Assembly: GCA_019873665.1 (NCBI GenBank)
Contig: JAIOAV010000022.1
Location: 1 to 52,489 of the forward strand
DNA: 52,489 nucleotides
Direction of reading: 5' to 3'
Source: Chloroflexota bacterium
GTDB taxonomy: Bacteria > Chloroflexota > Anaerolineae > JAAYEA01
Below the pieces are notes generated by a model. The model had not been told where the DNA came from and did not search any database. It saw only the letters and a program-made list of their open reading frames with translations. Each line of letters begins with the position of its first letter. Position 1 is the first letter of the stretch. Position numbers and translations under genes: made by a program. Shown piece after piece: positions 33,857-43,259 of the stretch.

Positions 33857-34842
33857 GGGTGTTGCTGACCGGCGGCACCGGTTTCATCGGACAGCATCTG
33901 CTGCGCGCGCTCTGCGCGGCAGGGCATGGCTGCCGCGTGCTGGCGCGCCCGGGAAGCGATCTCACGCCCTTCACCGATCTCACCCTAGAGGTGGTACGGG
34001 GCGACGTTACGGACCCGGCCTCGCTGCGCGGCATCGCCGACGGGATGGACGTGGTGTACCATCTGGCCGCCGCCGGCCATGTTACAGCGCAATCGCCGGA
34101 TGCCTATGCGCGCTTTCGGGCGCTGAACGTGGATGGGACGCGCCATCTGATCAAGGCGTGCCGCGGCAGCGGCATCTCGCGCTTTATACATTTCAGCTCC
34201 ACCGCCGCCGTGGGGACGGTGCACCACCCCATCATTGACGAGACGACTCTCTGCCAGCCGCAGACGCCTTACCAGCGCAGCAAGTATGAAAGTGAACAGG
34301 TGGTGCTAGCCGCCTGGCAACAGGAGCGCTTCCCCGCCGTCATCCTTCGCCCCTGCATGGTCTATGGCCCCGGCGGCAAGGGGGAGTTCCTCAAGATCTG
34401 TCGCCTGATGGCGCGCGGCATCTTTCCGCGTGTGGGGCGTGGCGCGAACCTCACGCCCATCGTGCACGTGCGTGATGTCGTGCAGGCCGCCAGCGAGGCA
34501 GCGACGCGCGCGAGGCCCGGCGAGGTATATTTCATCGCGTCGGCGCAGTCGTATCCGGCGGCGACGATCCGACGGCATGTGCTGGCGGCGCTGGGCCTGC
34601 GGCGACCGTATCCGTACGTGCCGCTCTGGCTGGCGCTGGCCGGCGCGCACGGGCTGGAGACGGTGGCGCGCTGGACCGGGCGGACGCCGCTGGTTACGCG
34701 GCAGAACATCCGCTCCACCGTCGCCGACCGCATGTTCGACATCAGCAAGGCGCAGCGTGAGCTGGGCTATCGGCCCTCTGTGCCGCTGGATGAGGGGATC
34801 CGGGAAACCGTCGCCTGGTTTCGCCGCGAGGGGGTGCTATAG
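33853..34842 (+). CDS. NAD-dependent epimerase/dehydratase (extended SDR)
   Basis: A 329-residue extended short-chain dehydrogenase. VLLTGGTGFIGQHLLRAL is the NAD-binding loop, HFSSTAAVGTVHHP supplies the catalytic Ser/Thr region and YQRSKYESE the Tyr-x3-Lys pair. It resembles nucleotide-sugar epimerases/3-beta-hydroxysteroid-dehydrogenase-like proteins that modify sugars or lipids. The C-terminal part is typical in length. Its ATG overlaps the previous stop (ATGA at 33853-33856). Confidence 0.9.
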   Translation: MRVLLTGGTGFIGQHLLRALCAAGHGCRVLARPGSDLTPFTDLTLEVVRGDVTDPASLRGIADGMDVVYHLAAAGHVTAQSPDAYARFRALNVDGTRHLIKACRGSGISRFIHFSSTAAVGTVHHPIIDETTLCQPQTPYQRSKYESEQVVLAAWQQERFPAVILRPCMVYGPGGKGEFLKICRLMARGIFPRVGRGANLTPIVHVRDVVQAASEAATRARPGEVYFIASAQSYPAATIRRHVLAALGLRRPYPYVPLWLALAGAHGLETVARWTGRTPLVTRQNIRSTVADRMFDISKAQRELGYRPSVPLDEGIRETVAWFRREGVL

Positions 34843-34844
34843 CC

Positions 34845-35978
34845 ATGACGTGCATGGCGATTGTAGCCGTTGCCGGCGCCGCGCAGGGCGATGTCGCCGC
34901 GCGCGTGCAGCACGTGTTGGGGCTATTAGGCGGCATCCAACAGGTCGTCCGACCGGGGATGCGCGTCCTGCTCAAGCCGAATCTGGTCGCGCCCTTTCCG
35001 CAGGCGACGACCGATCTGGAGGTCCTTACCGCCGTCGTCGCCGCGGTACGAGCTGCGGGAGGGGAGCCTTTTGTCGCCGAGTCGGCGGGCTTCGAGTTCG
35101 ACACGGCAGCGACCTTTGCGGCGCTCGGCCTGCCGGGGTGGGCGGCGCGAATGGATGTGTTGCTGCTGAACCTAGACCAGGAGCCACACACGGCGGTCGC
35201 GGCCCCGGAGTGGGCGCACGAGGAGCTGCGCGTCGCGCGCTGCGCCCTGGAGGCAGACGCGGTGATCAACCTGCCCAAGCTCAAACGCCACAGCCTGACG
35301 CGCGTCACACTGGGCATCAAGAACCTGATGGGCCTGCTGGACCGCGACAGCCGGCGGCGGCTGCATGCCTACGGCCTCGAGGCGGGGATCGCCGCGCTGG
35401 CCGGGCTGATTCGCCCGCCGCTTACCGTGTTGGATGCCCTCACCAGCAACACCCGCGCCGTCTATGGGGCGGAGCGCACGCTGGGCCTGGTGATCGGCGG
35501 GCGCGATCCGGTGGCGGTGGATCATTACGCCTGTACCCTGTTGGGCGTGGACCCGGCGCAGATCGGCCACCTGCAAGCCGCGGCGCGCGGCGGTCTGGGC
35601 AGCAGCGCGTATCAGGTGGTGGGTGCAAGCGATGTGCCGGCGGAGACCTCCCGCGCGGGCGAAGGATGGCGGCAGGCGCTCTACCGTCTCTGTTTCCGCG
35701 CCATGTATCTCGTGGACCTACCGTATGCCGCCATCACGCGCCGGTCGCTCATCCCCCATGTCCACTACTATCTCGGCATCCGGCCACACCTGGACGCGGC
35801 GCGCTGTAACCGCTGCGGCGACTGCGTCGCGGTCTGTCCGGTCGGCGCGATTGACCTGGACCCGCCGCGGATCATCGCCGCCCAGTGCATGCATCTGCGT
35901 TGCCTGCGCTGTGTGGAGGCATGCCCGCAGCGCGCCATCACACTGCGTGGCTGGCGGCGTCCGGAGGCAGGGCGATGA
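34845..35978 (+). CDS. DUF362 domain protein with C-terminal 2[4Fe-4S] ferredoxin domain
   Basis: A 377-residue DUF362 protein. The N-terminal part has VLLKPNLVAPFP and INLPKLKRHSLTRVTLGIKNLMGLL, the family hallmark of Pro-Lys and Lys-His-heavy loops, and later GGRDPVAVDHYACTLLG. The C-terminal 70 residues contain CNRCGDCVAVCPVGAI and a second set CMHLRCLRCVEACP, binding two 4Fe-4S clusters. The function of DUF362 is not established; electron transfer is inferred from the clusters. It sits in the middle of the glycan cluster and its stop overlaps the next ATG by 4 bases, so it likely serves the same pathway, possibly with the radical SAM enzyme at the end. Confidence 0.9.
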   Translation: MTCMAIVAVAGAAQGDVAARVQHVLGLLGGIQQVVRPGMRVLLKPNLVAPFPQATTDLEVLTAVVAAVRAAGGEPFVAESAGFEFDTAATFAALGLPGWAARMDVLLLNLDQEPHTAVAAPEWAHEELRVARCALEADAVINLPKLKRHSLTRVTLGIKNLMGLLDRDSRRRLHAYGLEAGIAALAGLIRPPLTVLDALTSNTRAVYGAERTLGLVIGGRDPVAVDHYACTLLGVDPAQIGHLQAAARGGLGSSAYQVVGASDVPAETSRAGEGWRQALYRLCFRAMYLVDLPYAAITRRSLIPHVHYYLGIRPHLDAARCNRCGDCVAVCPVGAIDLDPPRIIAAQCMHLRCLRCVEACPQRAITLRGWRRPEAGR

Positions 35979-37141
35979 GCCAGATGGCGCTGCCCTTTTC
36001 CCACGAGTACGATCCGGCGCGCGGCGTGCGCTACTGGCGCGACTGGCAGGCGCAGCTCTCGCGGCGCGCGCAGCCGCTGGTAGTGCTGCACGGCGGTTAT
36101 GGCAAGCGCAATATGGGGGATGACGCCATCCTGCACGTGCTGTTGGCACAACTGTGGCAGGCGATGCCAGCAGCGCGCCTGGCCGTTCTCTGCCACGGGC
36201 CACAGCTCGTGGCGCGCACATACGCCGTCGAGGCGTATCATTTTGCCTCGCGGGCCGCCTGGCGCGCCATCCGGCAGGCCGACCTCTATATCATCGGCGG
36301 CGGCGGGATCATAAACCGCATTAACACCTATTCCGGCTGGCAGCGCTGGCGCGTGCTGGACCCGAAGGGCAAGTTCCTCTTTGTTGCGGCGCTGGCGGCA
36401 GGCGCGCGCGGCGCGCGCGTAGTGTACCACGCCATCGGCGCCACCTCCGTGCCCGATCCGGTCGTCGGTTGGCTGGCGCGCGTGGCGCTGGAGCGCGCGG
36501 ATGATGTCTCACTGCGCGATCCGCTCTCGCGGCAGGTATTACGTGGCCTAGGCGTGCGGCGCGAGCTGCCGATCGTGCCGGACCCCGCCGTCATGCTGGA
36601 GGCGGCGCCTGCCGATCTGGTGGCGGATATCTTGCGCCGCGAGGGGCTGGACCCGGCGGAGCGGCTGGTCGGACTGAACCTGCGCCCGGTCGCGGAGCCG
36701 GGAATCAGCGACGCGGCGACGGCGGACGTGGCCGCCGCGCTGGTGGACTGGCTGGCGGATACCTACCACGCCCGGGTATGCTTCATCCCCTTCGGGATGC
36801 ACCCGCGCAAGCCGGTGGAGAACGATCTGACGATGGCGAACCTGATCGGCGCACGCGTGCGTCGCCAAGATCGCTTCCGCATTTTGCAGCACGAGTGCAC
36901 GCCGCCCGAGATGAAAGGGGTGCTGGGCGCAATGGGCTTCTGCTTGCTAGAGCGGCTGCACGCGGCGATCCTGGCCGCCAGCATGGGCACCCCATTGATT
37001 GCGCTATCCTACGAAGAGAAGGTCGCGCAGTTCATGGCGGGGACCGGCGCAGAAGCGCGCGTGCTGCCGCTGCGCGAGTTCACGTTGCACCGCGCACAAG
37101 AGATGATCGGGGCATATATCCCCTGGAAAGGTGAACGATGA
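35975..37141 (+). CDS. Polysaccharide pyruvyl transferase family protein
   Basis: A 388-residue member of the CsaB/WcaK-like pyruvyl transferase family, which puts a ketal-linked pyruvate on sugars from phosphoenolpyruvate. LHGGYGKRNMGDDAIL is the conserved Gly-Asp start. YIIGGGGIINRI, VYHAIGATSVPDPV and ERLHAAILAASMGTPLIALSYEEKVAQFM follow; the last is given as two parts of a family-typical region. The start ATG overlaps the DUF362 stop, and its own stop overlaps the next ATG (ATGA at 37138-37141). Its substrate is likely the lipid-linked glycan made by the cluster. Confidence 0.9.
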   Translation: MSQMALPFSHEYDPARGVRYWRDWQAQLSRRAQPLVVLHGGYGKRNMGDDAILHVLLAQLWQAMPAARLAVLCHGPQLVARTYAVEAYHFASRAAWRAIRQADLYIIGGGGIINRINTYSGWQRWRVLDPKGKFLFVAALAAGARGARVVYHAIGATSVPDPVVGWLARVALERADDVSLRDPLSRQVLRGLGVRRELPIVPDPAVMLEAAPADLVADILRREGLDPAERLVGLNLRPVAEPGISDAATADVAAALVDWLADTYHARVCFIPFGMHPRKPVENDLTMANLIGARVRRQDRFRILQHECTPPEMKGVLGAMGFCLLERLHAAILAASMGTPLIALSYEEKVAQFMAGTGAEARVLPLREFTLHRAQEMIGAYIPWKGER

Positions 37142-38826
37142 GTGGCAAAGTGATGGTGATCGGGCTGGACGCGGCGACGTGGGATGTGATCCTCCCCGGC
37201 GTGGCGGAGGGGAGGCTGCCGAACCTGGCGCGGCTGATGAGCCAAGGAGCGCACGGGTCGCTGCAGTCGGTGCCCAACATGAACAGCCTGGCTGCGTGGA
37301 CGACCTTTATGACCGGCAAGCATCCCGGCTCGACCGGCATCTACTGGTTCTATGAGCACGCAGCGAACAGCTACAACCTGCGCTTTCTCAATGGCGGCGA
37401 CGTGCCGGCGGCACGCTTCTGGGAGATCGCCGGCGCTGCGGGCAAGAAGGTCGGCATTGTCAATGTGCCGATGACGTATCCGGCGCCGCCAGTGAACGGT
37501 TTTCTCATCGCCGGGCTGGACTCGCCGGACGAATCCAGCCCGGGGTTCACCTACCCGGCCAGCCTTTATGAGGAGCTGCAACGCGAGGTGGGCGGGTATC
37601 TCATTGACACCAACATCCTCGGCTATGCGCGCGGTGGCCGCTGGAAGCAGGCGCTGGATGCTACCGAACAGGTGATCGCGCAGCGCGAGCTCGCCGCCAC
37701 CTACCTCTTGCAGCGCTACCCTTGGGACCTCGCCGTGGTCGTTTATACGGCGCTGGACCGCATCCAGCACACCTTCTGGTCCAGCCCCGGTGCGCCGCTC
37801 CCCACCGACGTGGCGCAACTGCGCCGGGCCGGCGAGACGGTGTTCCGCTTCTATGCGCGCATGGACGAGATGGTGGGGCGCATGATCGCGTTGGCGGGCG
37901 AAAATGCCACGGTGGTCGTCATGTCCGACCACGGCGCGGGGTTCAACCAGCGCAGCAATATGTACCTCCTCCCCTGGCTCGAATCATTGGGGCTCTTTCA
38001 TCGCTTGCAGCAGAGGGAGAGTGCCGCCAGCGCGGCTAAGCGCGCGCTCTTTCGCCAGGCGTCAGCGCTGGCGGATGGGCTGATCTCCAAGCAGTGGCGG
38101 CGACGGATCATGCAGCGGTTGCCGGGCGGACGCGCGGGCGTCGTGGAGCGGCTGCACCGCGTGCCGTGCGACTGGTCGCGGACGAAAGCGTATGTAGACT
38201 ATATCCAGCCCGCCATCTGGATCAACCTGCGCGGGCGCGAGCCGGAAGGGATCGTCGCGCCGGGCGCGGAATACGAGGAGCTGCGCACCTATCTGATCAA
38301 CCAGCTTACTGCGTGCCGCGACGCGCGCACCGGCACGCCGGTGGTCAAGGGTGTCTATCGCCACGAAGAGGTCTATCACGGGGCGTATCTGGACAAAGCG
38401 CCGGATCTGCACATTGCCTGGAACGATGAGGCGTTGGTTACCGGCTACCAGTATACCGACGCCGCCGGCCGCTCGGTGACTGTGGGCACGCCCACCGACG
38501 TGGTAGAGCGGCGCAACGTTACCGGCGACCACCGCCCGGAGGGGATCGTGCTGCTCACCGGGCCACAGGTGCAGCCGGGGCAGCAGATCATCGGCGCGCA
38601 TATCGCCGATATTGCGCCTACACTGCTCTATCTCATGGGTCAGCCGGTGCCATCGGACATGGAGGGCCGCGTGCTGCGCGAGGCGCTGCGCCCGGAGCAT
38701 GTAGCGGCACACCCGATCGCGTACGCCGAGAGCCGCACAGCGGAGAGTGCGGATCGCGCGGATTTCACCGACGAGGAGGCGGCGCAGGTGGAGAACCGGC
38801 TGCGCGGTCTCGGCTACATAGACTGA
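37138..38826 (+). CDS. Alkaline phosphatase superfamily protein (type I phosphodiesterase/nucleotide pyrophosphatase-like)
   Basis: A 562-residue AP-superfamily hydrolase or transferase. MVIGLDAATWDVILPG carries metal Asp11, NMNSLAAWTTFMTGKHP gives a nucleophile Thr at residue 55-56, VVYTALDRIQHTFW a metal Asp/His set and VVVMSDHGAGF the Asp-His pair near residue 265. There is no signal peptide or membrane helix, so it should be cytoplasmic. In this cluster it could add or remove a phospho-group on a glycan or lipid; that is inferred. It is coupled to the pyruvyl transferase by an ATGA overlap and the radical SAM gene follows after 8 bases. Confidence 0.88.
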   Translation: MSGKVMVIGLDAATWDVILPGVAEGRLPNLARLMSQGAHGSLQSVPNMNSLAAWTTFMTGKHPGSTGIYWFYEHAANSYNLRFLNGGDVPAARFWEIAGAAGKKVGIVNVPMTYPAPPVNGFLIAGLDSPDESSPGFTYPASLYEELQREVGGYLIDTNILGYARGGRWKQALDATEQVIAQRELAATYLLQRYPWDLAVVVYTALDRIQHTFWSSPGAPLPTDVAQLRRAGETVFRFYARMDEMVGRMIALAGENATVVVMSDHGAGFNQRSNMYLLPWLESLGLFHRLQQRESAASAAKRALFRQASALADGLISKQWRRRIMQRLPGGRAGVVERLHRVPCDWSRTKAYVDYIQPAIWINLRGREPEGIVAPGAEYEELRTYLINQLTACRDARTGTPVVKGVYRHEEVYHGAYLDKAPDLHIAWNDEALVTGYQYTDAAGRSVTVGTPTDVVERRNVTGDHRPEGIVLLTGPQVQPGQQIIGAHIADIAPTLLYLMGQPVPSDMEGRVLREALRPEHVAAHPIAYAESRTAESADRADFTDEEAAQVENRLRGLGYID

Positions 38827-38834
38827 GAGGGGCG

Positions 38835-40010
38835 ATGAACGGAAGGGATTACGTTACCGACCTGCTGCCGCGCCTTGTCGCCGCACGCGCAGCATACCGT
38901 GGGTGGCGGCCGCCGCCCACGCCCATCACGCTCACCTTTTCCGTCACGAACCGCTGCCAGTCCCGCTGCCTGACGTGCAAAATCTGGGAGCTGTATCGGC
39001 AAAAGCCGGAACTGCGCGACGAAGAGCTGACGCTGGACGAGATCGAGCGCATCTTTCGCGGGCTGGGCCACATCTACTTTTTCAACGCGAGCGGCGGCGA
39101 GCCATTCTTGCGCGAGGACCTGTCCGACATCTTTCGTCTGGCCATCCGCCATCTGTCGCCGCGCGTGTTGCATACGCCCACGAACGCCCTGCTGCCAGAG
39201 CGCATCGAGGGCACAACCGCCATCATCTTGCAGCACATGGCCCAAGTCGGCTGCGATGCCCCTTTCACGGTCAAGCCGTCGCTGGATGGCATCGGCGCGC
39301 GCCACGATGAGATTCGCGGCGTGCCGGGGAATTTCGCGCGGGTGCTGGAGACGCTGGAGCGGCTGAAGCGTCTGGGGCAGCGTTACCCCAACCTGCACGT
39401 GGAGGTGGGCACGGTGGTCTCGCGCGCCAACATGCACGAGATAGACGCCATTGCCAACTATGTGCACACGCTGGACATCGAAAGCTACCGCAACGAGATC
39501 GCCGAGCAACGCGCCGAGTTCTTCAACCAGGGAGATCCGATCACCCCGTCCGGCGAGGAGTACGCCGCTCTCATGGGCATCTTTGCCTGCCGCATCCGCG
39601 AGAACATCGGGGCCAAGCGCGAACTGGCCAAGATGACCGAGGCGTTGCGACTGGTTTATTACGAATATGCGGCGCGTATCCTGCAAGAGCAGCGCCAGGT
39701 GCTCCCCTGCTATGCCGGGATCACCAACGCGCACATCAATCCATACGGGCAGGTATGGCCCTGTTGCGTGCTCGGCTATGACAAGCCGCTGGGAGAGCTG
39801 CGCGCAGCGGATTACGACTTTTACCGGGTATGGCACTCGCCGCAGGCGCAGGCTGTACGCGCCTCGATCCGTGCCGGGGAATGCGCCTGCCCGCTGGCCA
39901 ACCAGGCATACTCCAACATCCTCTGCGACCCTGTTGCCACCGGCAAGGTGCTGGCGAACATGGTGGCCTTTCGGCTGAAACGTTCGCCTATGGGGAAAGC
40001 AAGAGGTTGA
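38835..40010 (+). CDS. Radical SAM protein with SPASM-like C-terminal region
   Basis: A 391-residue radical SAM enzyme. CQSRCLTC (residues 41-48) holds the SAM-cluster motif, and FFNASGGEPFLRED the SAM-binding GGE. In the C-terminal part CYAGITNAHINPYGQVWPCC and a final CACPLANQAYSN suggest a SPASM or twitch auxiliary-cluster domain. It is the last gene of the glycan cluster, 8 bases after the AP-like gene with AGGGGCG before the ATG. Radical SAM enzymes in glycan loci may make C-C, epimerisation or deoxygenation changes. The substrate is unknown. Confidence 0.88.
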   Translation: MNGRDYVTDLLPRLVAARAAYRGWRPPPTPITLTFSVTNRCQSRCLTCKIWELYRQKPELRDEELTLDEIERIFRGLGHIYFFNASGGEPFLREDLSDIFRLAIRHLSPRVLHTPTNALLPERIEGTTAIILQHMAQVGCDAPFTVKPSLDGIGARHDEIRGVPGNFARVLETLERLKRLGQRYPNLHVEVGTVVSRANMHEIDAIANYVHTLDIESYRNEIAEQRAEFFNQGDPITPSGEEYAALMGIFACRIRENIGAKRELAKMTEALRLVYYEYAARILQEQRQVLPCYAGITNAHINPYGQVWPCCVLGYDKPLGELRAADYDFYRVWHSPQAQAVRASIRAGECACPLANQAYSNILCDPVATGKVLANMVAFRLKRSPMGKARG

Positions 40011-40020
40011 ACCACCCGCC

Positions 40021-40304
40021 CTGTCATGGCGAGCCGCGCGTCACTTGTCATTGCGAGCCGCGCAACGGCGAAGCAATCTCCCTGCATGGCAGATTGGAGA
40101 TTGCTTCGGGCTTTGCCCTCGCAATGACATGCGGTGGGGAGGGGATTGCTTCGGTCGCTGCGCCCTCGCAATGACATGAGCGCTGTCATGGCGAGCGACC
40201 GCAGGGAGCGAAGCAATCTCCCGCTGACATGATGAGGGGATTGCTTCGGGCTTTGCCCTCGCAATGACATGGGGGCAGAGGCTTCGCTCCCTCGCCATGA
40301 CATG
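40021..40304. repeat. Dispersed repeat array, family A (six units)
   Basis: Six units in mixed orientation: forward at about 40030-40080 (TCATTGCGAG to AAGCAATCTCC), reverse at 40096-40130, reverse at 40143-40175, forward at 40184-40220, reverse at 40237-40270 and a partial reverse at 40279-40302. It fills the gap between two convergent genes; no other feature is seen in this gap. Confidence 0.9.
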
Positions 40305-40347
40305 AACGGTTCAGGCTGTGCGCGATCATCCGATTCCCGATTGACTT

Positions 40348-41520
40348 TTACAGGACGCGGCGCGCGCCATCCTCTGCCGCGCAGATGTAGATGGACGCCT
40401 GCAGGCCGGTGCGCCGGGAGTACTCCGCCGCCACCTGGCGGCGGAACGCTTCTGCCTGCCCCACCTCCACCAGGTTGACCGTGCAGCCGCCGAAACCGGC
40501 GCCGGTCATCCGCGCGCCATACACCCCTGCCACTCGCCGCGCCGCCTCCACCATCACATCCAGCTGACGGCAACTCACCTCATAGTCATCCCGCAGGCTG
40601 ACGTGCGAGTCGTACATCAGCGTGCCAAAGGTGGGCAGGTCGCCAGCGCGCAGCGCGGCCACGCTATCCAACACACGCTGGTTCTCGTGGACCACATGGC
40701 GGCAACGCCGCCGCGTTACCTCCGGCAGCTCATGGGCGCGGCGCGCGAATGTCTCCGGGTCAATATCGCGCAGGGCGGGCACGCCCAGCAGTCGTGCCCC
40801 CGTCTCGCACTCGCGCCGCCGCGCGTTGTACTCGGAGTCCACCAAGCCGCGTTGTACCCTGGTATCACAGACGATGATCGCGACGCCGCTTGGGATCGGC
40901 ACCAGCTCATAGTCGAGGCTGCGACAGTCTATCAGCAGCGCGTGATCGCGCTGGCCCAGGGCGCTGATGTACTGATCCATAATGCCGCAGCGCATCCCCA
41001 CGAATTCGTTCTCCGCTTTCTGGCAGAGCACCGCCAGCTCCACGCGGCTCAAAGACAGCTCGTAGAGCTGCCGGAACATGTACGCCGTGGCCACCTCTAC
41101 CGCCGCCGAGGAGCTGAGGCCCGCGCCGATCGGCACGTCGCCGGTGATGGCCGCCTCCACGCCGCCAATCTGGTAGCCAGCCTGTTGCAGCATCAGCGTT
41201 ACGCCGCGCTCATAGTTGCTCCATGCCTGGCCGGACCCTGCAGGCCCGCGCGCAATGGGTTCGATGCGATCCATTGTGTACTCGCTCGTCGAGCCGAGGT
41301 CCAGCGAGCGCAGCCGCACCAGGCGGTCGTCGCGCCGCGCCGCCGCGACGACGATCTGCCGGTCAATCGCCACCGGCAACACAAAACCATCGTTATAGTC
41401 GGTGTGCTCGCCGATCAAGTTCACCCGTCCGGGCGCGGCCACCACTACATCGGGCTTGCGCCCAAAGGCCTCACGGAAACCGACGACGGCTTGCTCCTTC
41501 AGCTTTTCCAGAGACGGCAT
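40348..41520 (-). CDS. galK: Galactokinase
   Basis: A 390-residue GHMP kinase of the galactokinase type, which phosphorylates galactose at C1. GRVNLIGEHTDYNDG (31-45) is the galactokinase signature, GDVPIGAGLSSSAAVEVA (128-145) the ATP loop and GARMTGAGFGGCTVNLV the third motif. GMRCGIMDQYISALG holds the catalytic Asp. GGAGGGA lies 3 bases before the ATG at 41520; a longer frame is not needed. It follows the helicase-associated gene by 11 bases. No galT or galE lies next to it. Confidence 0.95.
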   Translation of the reverse strand: MPSLEKLKEQAVVGFREAFGRKPDVVVAAPGRVNLIGEHTDYNDGFVLPVAIDRQIVVAAARRDDRLVRLRSLDLGSTSEYTMDRIEPIARGPAGSGQAWSNYERGVTLMLQQAGYQIGGVEAAITGDVPIGAGLSSSAAVEVATAYMFRQLYELSLSRVELAVLCQKAENEFVGMRCGIMDQYISALGQRDHALLIDCRSLDYELVPIPSGVAIIVCDTRVQRGLVDSEYNARRRECETGARLLGVPALRDIDPETFARRAHELPEVTRRRCRHVVHENQRVLDSVAALRAGDLPTFGTLMYDSHVSLRDDYEVSCRQLDVMVEAARRVAGVYGARMTGAGFGGCTVNLVEVGQAEAFRRQVAAEYSRRTGLQASIYICAAEDGARRVL

Positions 41521-41531
41521 GCTCCCTCCGA

Positions 41532-43223
41532 TCAAGTGGATTCGACGATCTCGGGCCAATAGCCGAGCCTTTCGAGCAATTCGATGACGACCTCTTTGTG
41601 GGCGCTGTCCACCAGCGTGACGACGGGTGAGATCGCCGCGCCCAGATACGGCCGCAGCGGCGGCAGGGCGCGGATCTCGCGCATGGTCTGCTCGTCGCGC
41701 GCTGTCAGCAGAAAGACATGCGCGAGGCGCAGCTCACCGTGCTTTTCCCCCCATTCCTGCAGGGTGCGCTCCACGTTTTGCGGCAGCCGCCCGGCGCTGG
41801 CACGCCGCAAAAAGGCGATGATTGCCGGCGCTTCGACCCCCTCCCGCAGGCTGCGCCGGATCGAGTTCGCTGTGAGACGATAGAGCGTGGCGGCATCGTG
41901 GCTTTCCCGCTCCGCCAGCCGCTCCAGTTGGTAGCGGTCATAGAGGTTGGTCTCGCGTGTGGCGAGCACCGTGAAATCCGCCTGCACCACTACCGGCTTT
42001 TCGGCCAGCGCGGGCATCACCGCCCCCGGCAGCTCCAGCAAGGCCGCACCCAGCGGGGTGAACGCAAATGCCACAGCCCCGTCAGCCTCCTGTCCCAACC
42101 ATACCATCCCCAGCCAATAGAGCGGCCCCTGGATCAGGTGCGCGATCAGCGCCCCCTCCACCTGATCCCAACCGACAAAGCCGCCGAGCAGCCGCTTGGT
42201 GGCGGCATCCCGCACGTACCAGGCATCATAATTGCCATCGGTGCGCAGGAAATCGGCATCCGCCTCTTTGATGGCAGCCACGAGATCGGCGATGCCGTAC
42301 CATGCGTTTGCCGCCAGCTGCCGCAGATATGCAAGCACCCGCTGTCGCGGCTGTCGAGGATCAAATCGCGGCGGTGGGCTCTGCCATTCCAGAGCGGGAA
42401 GCTGCCGCAGTTCGTTCCAGGCACGATCTTCGCGCCACGCTTCGAAAAGACGGCGGGCGCGCGTTGGCGGTGGGCTTTGCAGCCATTCCCTGGCCTTGAG
42501 CCCGGGGCGCAGCAGGCTCCTTTCACGGCGCACCAGACCCATGCGCAACACCAGGTGCTGCAAAAAGCGTAGGTACAACGCCTCATCCGTCCCGCCGGCC
42601 AGCTCCAGATGTGGCGCCAGCCGCCAGATGTCCTGGCGCGTCAGGTATGGCATGGCCTTGACGCGCACTTCCTCCCGGCGCAGGTAGCCAAGCAGCATCG
42701 CCACATCCCGCGCCAGCGCCGTCTGGTCGCCACGGTGCGCCTGCGGCGCGGGTCGCGGCGCTACCGCAAAGGCGGGCGCTGCCACCTGCGGCAGCGGCGG
42801 CAGGAGCGTCAGCAGATCGTCCGGGACAAAGTAAACCTCGCCACGATACTGGCCCAGCACATCATAGCCACGGTAGATGAGGCCGAGATACAGCAACCGC
42901 TCTGCAGGCGAGAGAGACTCGTCTCTCAGGTCTAGGTCCGCCAACCGTTTCGCCGTCAGACGATGCAACGGCCCGAACGCGCGAGTCAGGCGGTGGCCCG
43001 GCAGCTTGCCAGACGCGGCCACCTGGGCCAGCGCCTGCTGCTCTTGCGGCGACAGCGCCTCGAGCCGCGCCCGCAGCGCCCCGGGTGCCAGCATCGCCGC
43101 CGCCAGCGCCTCTACCAGCACCCTCTTGTCGCGGTCCTCGGGCAAAGACAATGCCCAGCCGCGCGCAATGGCGCGCAACATCGCTGGCATGTATTCGGAT
43201 AGGGCCTCGTGCAATCGCTTCAT
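41532..43223 (-). CDS. Helicase-associated XPB/Ssl2 N-terminal-like domain protein
   Basis: A 563-residue protein of the XPB/Ssl2 N-terminal-like (helicase C3) family. It is mostly winged-helix-like and helical, ends in KPVVVQADFTVLA and RLTANSIRRSLREGVEAPAI, which match the region that precedes the helicase in XPB proteins, and closes with LVDSAHKEVVIELLERLGYWPE. No helicase motif is encoded. The partner XPB-type helicase is not in the window. A TATAAT lies 6 bases before the ATG, and no ribosome site is seen, so the mRNA may be leaderless. A role in DNA repair is inferred from the family. Confidence 0.82.
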   Translation of the reverse strand: MKRLHEALSEYMPAMLRAIARGWALSLPEDRDKRVLVEALAAAMLAPGALRARLEALSPQEQQALAQVAASGKLPGHRLTRAFGPLHRLTAKRLADLDLRDESLSPAERLLYLGLIYRGYDVLGQYRGEVYFVPDDLLTLLPPLPQVAAPAFAVAPRPAPQAHRGDQTALARDVAMLLGYLRREEVRVKAMPYLTRQDIWRLAPHLELAGGTDEALYLRFLQHLVLRMGLVRRERSLLRPGLKAREWLQSPPPTRARRLFEAWREDRAWNELRQLPALEWQSPPPRFDPRQPRQRVLAYLRQLAANAWYGIADLVAAIKEADADFLRTDGNYDAWYVRDAATKRLLGGFVGWDQVEGALIAHLIQGPLYWLGMVWLGQEADGAVAFAFTPLGAALLELPGAVMPALAEKPVVVQADFTVLATRETNLYDRYQLERLAERESHDAATLYRLTANSIRRSLREGVEAPAIIAFLRRASAGRLPQNVERTLQEWGEKHGELRLAHVFLLTARDEQTMREIRALPPLRPYLGAAISPVVTLVDSAHKEVVIELLERLGYWPEIVEST

Positions 43224-43229
43224 ACGCCC

Positions 43230-43235
43230 ATTATA
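43230..43235 (-). promoter_or_regulatory. -10 box 6 bases before the start codon: leaderless-type promoter
   Basis: TATAAT on the minus strand ends 6 bases before the ATG at 43223, so transcription would start at or next to the ATG. No ribosome site is present. A weak TTGTGC lies 16 bases upstream (43257-43252). Confidence 0.55.
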
Positions 43236-43259
43236 TGCCAGTGGCCGGCCAGCACAAGA

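Noticed and set aside
40021..40304. Possible CRISPR array
   Set aside because: Units are not spaced evenly, alternate in orientation and have no unique spacers; they are dispersed family A repeats.
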